From positions 868,001 through 932,000 of the forward strand of contig NZ_JAMQOJ010000001.1 of the NCBI RefSeq assembly GCF_031626495.1: DNA of 64,000 nucleotides, given 5' to 3'. Both the position numbers and the translations under genes were made by a program. The DNA is from Natrinema sp031626495 (lineage in GTDB: Archaea; Halobacteriota; Halobacteria; Halobacteriales; Natrialbaceae). How positions within the stretch are numbered: position 1 is the first letter of the stretch; every line of letters begins with the position of its first letter. The notes under the pieces are model-generated. The model did not search any database. It saw only the letters and a list, made by a program, of their open reading frames with translations, and was not told the DNA's origin. Shown here piece after piece: positions 61,019 through 64,000 of the stretch.

Positions 61019-61843
61019 ATGGATACCGCGTGGCGCGCGGGCGAGGACCCCGTCGTCGGCGTCGTCGATCGCGACGAGGCGACGAGCGACGCCGCGGACG
61101 TCGGCTCTCGCCTCGAGACCGACGCTCTCGAGGCGGCGCTCGCCGGCGACGCGACGGTCGTGGGCGGCGACCTCGAGGACGTCCTCGCGGCCGAACCGAC
61201 GGTACTTGTCACGGCCGGCGAAGCACCCTTGTCGGCGGCCGCCCGCGCCGGCGTCGACGTTCCCGTGCTCCCGGTCGGCCCGGTCGACGGCATCGAGTCG
61301 GCCGATCGCGAGCGGTTGCCCGCCGCGCTCGCGGCGGCGATCGAGGGCGACGCCGTCCGACGTACACATCCCGTTCTGGGCGTCGAGATCGAGCCTGCGG
61401 CCGAATCCGGCGCGAGCGAGCTCGAGGGCCGCGAGCGGGCGCTGTTCGACGTGACGCTCGTGACCGACGAACCGGCCCGCATCTCGGAGTACGGCGTTCA
61501 CAGCCGCGGGGAGACCGTCGCGACCTTCCGCGCCGACGGCGTCGTCGCGGCGACGCCGGCCGGCAGTCACGGCTACGCGAGCACCGTCGACGCACCCCAG
61601 CTCTCTTCGGCCGTCGACGCGGTCGCGGTCGCCCCAATCGGCCCCTTCGTCACCCAGACCCGACAGTGGGTGCTGCCGGACGACGGTCTCGCGGTGACGG
61701 TCGAACGGGAGGAGGGCGACGTCGCGCTCGTCGTCGACGGTCACTCGGTCGGTACCGTCTCCCTCGACTCTACGGTGACCGTCGCTGCGGTCGGCACGCT
61801 CGAGGCGCTGTCCGTTCCCGCCGAGCGCCTCGGGCGTGAGTAA
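61019..61843 (+). CDS. NAD kinase-like protein lacking the GGDGT motif
   Basis: 274 residues from MDTAWRAGED. The C-terminal half has the NAD kinase beta-sandwich features FRADGVVAATPAGSHGYAST and a late VAVAPIGPF segment. The N-terminal half lacks the GGDGT nucleotide loop, so kinase activity is doubtful. It may be a non-catalytic paralogue or bind a different ligand. Confidence 0.75.
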   Translation: MDTAWRAGEDPVVGVVDRDEATSDAADVGSRLETDALEAALAGDATVVGGDLEDVLAAEPTVLVTAGEAPLSAAARAGVDVPVLPVGPVDGIESADRERLPAALAAAIEGDAVRRTHPVLGVEIEPAAESGASELEGRERALFDVTLVTDEPARISEYGVHSRGETVATFRADGVVAATPAGSHGYASTVDAPQLSSAVDAVAVAPIGPFVTQTRQWVLPDDGLAVTVEREEGDVALVVDGHSVGTVSLDSTVTVAAVGTLEALSVPAERLGRE

Positions 61844-61858
61844 CGCGACGGGTCTCGC

Positions 61859-62116
61859 TCAGCTGTTGTACGGCTCCTCGTCGCGGTGGTGATCGGGGTT
61901 CGCGTTCTCGAGGGCGTCGTCCTCCCGGTCGTCGGACTTGTGTTCGATGTCCTGGCGACGCTGTTCTTCGTCCTGTCGCTCGCGGGCTTCCTTCTCTTCC
62001 TCGGTGAGTTCCGTTTCCTCCTCGTCGTCGGGATCTGACTTCTCCTTCGCGAGTTCGACGTCGCGCCCGTGTTCCTCTTTCCCCGTGTTGTCGCGCTGGT
62101 CGGAGTCGTCGGACAT
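61859..62116 (-). CDS. Highly acidic small protein
   Basis: 85 residues composed mostly of Asp, Glu, Lys, Arg and Gln, with an uninterrupted helical charged stretch (about 28-65). No hydrophobic core is evident, so it is probably disordered or a single helix. Unknown function. Confidence 0.6.
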   Translation of the reverse strand: MSDDSDQRDNTGKEEHGRDVELAKEKSDPDDEEETELTEEEKEARERQDEEQRRQDIEHKSDDREDDALENANPDHHRDEEPYNS

Positions 62117-62214
62117 AGTGATCCGACTGGGGATACCCGTGAGTCGCGAAAAGGCGTTGGGCTTGCGAGGGTCGGCGACCCGAATACCGCAGCTTCAGCT
62201 CCGTCTGCAGGTCC

Positions 62215-62898
62215 TTACCACGGTTCGCCCGAGGCGAGGTCGACCTCGCTGTCGCCTCGCTCGGAGGGACAGATATCCGCCAGTACACAGCCGTCGCAGT
62301 CGGGTTTCCGGGCCGTACAGACCGCTCGACCGTGATCGATGCAGAGGTGAGTGAACTGCTGCCAGTGCTCCTCGGGGACGATATCCATCAGGGTCTCCTC
62401 GATCCGTTCGGGCCGTTTCTCCTCGGTCAGGCCGAGCCGCCGCGAGAGCCGCTGGACGTGTGTGTCGACGACGACCCCCTCGACGATGTCGTGGCCGTGC
62501 TGGAGGACGACGTTCGCCGTCTTCCGGCCGACGCCCGAGAGTTCCGTCAACTCGGCCATCGTGTCCGGCACCTCGCCGTCGTGGTCCTCGAGGATCGTCT
62601 GACAGGAGTTGCGGATGTACTCGGCCTTGCTGTTGTAGTAGGTGATGGAGTTCAGATCCTCGGCGAGTTCGTCCTGCGGCGCGTTCGCGTAGTCTTCGGG
62701 GCCGTCGTACTTCTCGAAGAGGTCGGCCGTCTCCGTGTTTACCCGCTCGTCCGTACACTGCGCCGAGAGGATCACCGCGATCAGCAACTCGAGTCGGTTC
62801 GAGTATCGCAGCGAGATCGTCGAATCGGGATACTCCTCCTCGAGCCGGTCGACCACCGTCTCGGCCTGCGCCTGCGTGGTCTCGCGTGGCGTTCCCAT
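62215..62898 (-). CDS. nth: Endonuclease III
   Basis: 227 residues from MGTPRETTQA. Helix-hairpin-helix LSGVGRKTANVVL with the catalytic Lys, the catalytic Asp in VVDTHVQRLSRRLG, and a 4Fe-4S cluster C-x6-C-x2-C-x5-C (CTARKPDCDGCVLADIC). It removes oxidised pyrimidines in base excision repair. The open frame extends upstream 34 codons, but this start fits the family. Confidence 0.95.
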   Translation of the reverse strand: MGTPRETTQAQAETVVDRLEEEYPDSTISLRYSNRLELLIAVILSAQCTDERVNTETADLFEKYDGPEDYANAPQDELAEDLNSITYYNSKAEYIRNSCQTILEDHDGEVPDTMAELTELSGVGRKTANVVLQHGHDIVEGVVVDTHVQRLSRRLGLTEEKRPERIEETLMDIVPEEHWQQFTHLCIDHGRAVCTARKPDCDGCVLADICPSERGDSEVDLASGEPW

Positions 62899-63028
62899 AG
62901 GAACGACGTGGCAGGCGCCCCGGTTTAGCGTTCGGGTTCGGTTCGGCCCGCCGTTCAGACGGAGGGGCACTATTATTAGGTCGGGCGCGGACCGTACCAA
63001 AAAGCGGTCGACGGGGGACGTTCAGACA

Positions 63029-63700
63029 ATGACGGAAGACGACCGGCGCACGGCGGACGACGAGGGGAACCAGCGACAGCGCGTCGACATCCTCGACGCG
63101 GTGTTGGCCGAACTCGAGGCCGACGACGGGGCGCGAACGGCGGCGTTTCGGCGGCGGCTCGACCTCGAGCCCGAGCCGACGGTAACCGCGGGCCGACTGG
63201 AGGCCGTCGAAGACGAACTCGCGTCGCTCCGGGACGAGATCAACGACCTCGCCGCGGCCGACGCGCAGCGCCGAGCGGCGATCGAAAGCGAGATCCAGCC
63301 GCGACTCGACACCCTCGAGCGGCGACTGCGCGAGATCGACGATCAGGTGACGAACGTCCGGGCCGAAGCGGGCGGGCTCCGAACGGAGGTCACCGGCGTG
63401 CGCGACTCGCTCGAGGCCGCGTCCGACACCGGCACCGGCACCGGGTCTGGGTCTGGGTCCGGGTCCGCGTCCGACGGCGATGGCGACCCCGATATCGAGG
63501 CCCTCGCGGACGACCTCGCTGAGCTCGAGCGAACCGTCGCCGAGGCCTTCCGGGCGGTCACGTCCGAGGCCCAGAGTGATCTCGAGTCGCTGCAGGCGAC
63601 GTTCCGGGCCGATATCGAGTCTCTCGAGCGGCGACTGGACGCGCTCGAGACGGCAGTCGGTGTCGACACGGACGCAGACCCCGACGACTCGTCAGCGTGA
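63029..63700 (+). CDS. Coiled-coil protein with Gly-Ser linker
   Basis: 223 residues from MTEDDRRTAD. Heptad-rich helices at about 50-130 and 155-210 are separated by a GTGTGSGSGSGSAS linker encoded by short repeats (about 63428-63474). No membrane segment. Composition resembles the long coiled coil at 25457 but no head domain is present. Function unknown. Confidence 0.7.
   Translation: MTEDDRRTADDEGNQRQRVDILDAVLAELEADDGARTAAFRRRLDLEPEPTVTAGRLEAVEDELASLRDEINDLAAADAQRRAAIESEIQPRLDTLERRLREIDDQVTNVRAEAGGLRTEVTGVRDSLEAASDTGTGTGSGSGSGSASDGDGDPDIEALADDLAELERTVAEAFRAVTSEAQSDLESLQATFRADIESLERRLDALETAVGVDTDADPDDSSA
63432..63466 (+). repeat. Short tandem repeats in the coiled-coil gene
   Basis: Runs of GGCACC and GGGTCT/GGGTCC units encode the Gly-Thr/Gly-Ser linker. 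Their count can vary by replication slippage without shifting the frame. Confidence 0.6.
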
Positions 63701-63740
63701 TGCCGTGAGCTTTAAGCGGCCTTCATCCACCAATGAGGGT

Positions 63741-64000
63741 ATGAAAGCCACCGCCATGGCCCACCCCATCCAGGGGCTGGTCAAGTACCACGGGATGCGC
63801 GACGAGATCGAGCGGCTCCCCTATCACGACAGCATCAGCGTCTGTACGGCCCCCAGCCACACCCGAACGACGGTCGAGTTCTCGATGGACTACGACGAGG
63901 ACACGTTCATCGTCGACGGCGAGGAACTCGAGGGTCGAGCGTACGAACGGGTCGAGGCCGTCGTCGAGAAGGCTCGCTCGATGTCCGACGCCGCCCACAC
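63741..64000 (+). CDS. mvaD: Phosphomevalonate/diphosphomevalonate decarboxylase (partial, runs off the window)
   Basis: The first 86 residues are present, from MKATAMAHPIQGLVKYHG, with YHDSISVCTAPSHTRTTVEF, the typical haloarchaeal opening of this GHMP-family decarboxylase. In Haloferax the homologue was shown to act on phosphomevalonate. The 3' end lies beyond 64000. It provides isopentenyl units for archaeal lipids. Confidence 0.85.
   Translation, partial: MKATAMAHPIQGLVKYHGMRDEIERLPYHDSISVCTAPSHTRTTVEFSMDYDEDTFIVDGEELEGRAYERVEAVVEKARSMSDAAH

Noticed and set aside
63425..63475. Regular repeats that might suggest a CRISPR array
   Set aside because: Units are 6 bases, contiguous and inside an open reading frame; there are no spacers.

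Overview
The window is a chromosomal segment of a haloarchaeon (class Halobacteria; the gene content would fit Natrialbaceae, but the sequence alone does not fix the genus). The evidence is high GC, very acidic proteins, many leaderless genes with an archaeal TATA element about 26 bases before the start codon, archaeal-type ribosomal proteins (P1/P0/uL1/uL11), a tRNA with an archaeal intron in the anticodon loop, a mevalonate-pathway decarboxylase at the right edge, and a complex I operon without the NADH module. I see no rRNA, CRISPR array, insertion sequence or prophage. Most of the window reads as ordinary core chromosome.

Region by region. 0-12.7 kb: a bacterio-opsin-activator-like regulator, an aldo/keto reductase, a formate/nitrite-transporter fused to two UspA domains, a three-gene ABC export operon whose middle gene carries a PrsW-type protease domain, a ZIP metal transporter, a flavin reductase divergent from an HxlR regulator with a palindrome between them, an Lrp-aminotransferase pair, and an intergenic stretch of inverted repeats. 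12.7-19 kb: small housekeeping and hypothetical genes, an HpcH/HpaI aldolase, an old-yellow-enzyme family oxidoreductase, BtpA, and a TctA-like membrane protein. 19-23 kb: ribosomal stalk genes uL1-uL10-P1 with a structured leader, and uL11 set apart from them. 23-29 kb: CutA, a HEWD protein, ATP-dependent PEP carboxykinase, and a 1,145-residue protein with an actin/MreB-like head, a very long coiled coil and a C-terminal membrane anchor. 29-35.6 kb: an MFS transporter, several tiny zinc proteins, a methyltransferase, a tandem pair of paralogous acidic proteins, a HAD phosphatase, an intron-containing tRNA-Gln(UUG) and a multi-zinc-finger HNH nuclease. 35.7-40.4 kb: aminotransferase-ribH, a Tat/lipobox DUF4097 protein, purK-purE.

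40.6-51.2 kb: the complete nuoA-B-CD-H-I-J1-J2-K-L-M-N operon, tightly overlapped, coding for the membrane and connecting modules of complex I without NuoE, F or G. 51.2-64 kb: a TrkA-N/DHH phosphoesterase, a CBS-ParB fusion, an NAD(P)-binding protein, methylmalonyl-CoA mutase large subunit, a group of small membrane proteins, DUF2270, a polyprenyl diphosphate synthase, an M28 peptidase, a divergent NAD-kinase-like protein, endonuclease III, a coiled-coil protein and the start of the mevalonate-pathway decarboxylase.

The most unusual item is the actin-like/coiled-coil/membrane-anchor protein at 25457-28894. Secondary candidates are the ABC/PrsW fusion operon, the DHH phosphoesterase beside a CBS-ParB protein, the HNH protein beside tRNA-Gln, and several well-formed palindromes at promoters. 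All functional statements come from reading motifs by eye; no database search was run.
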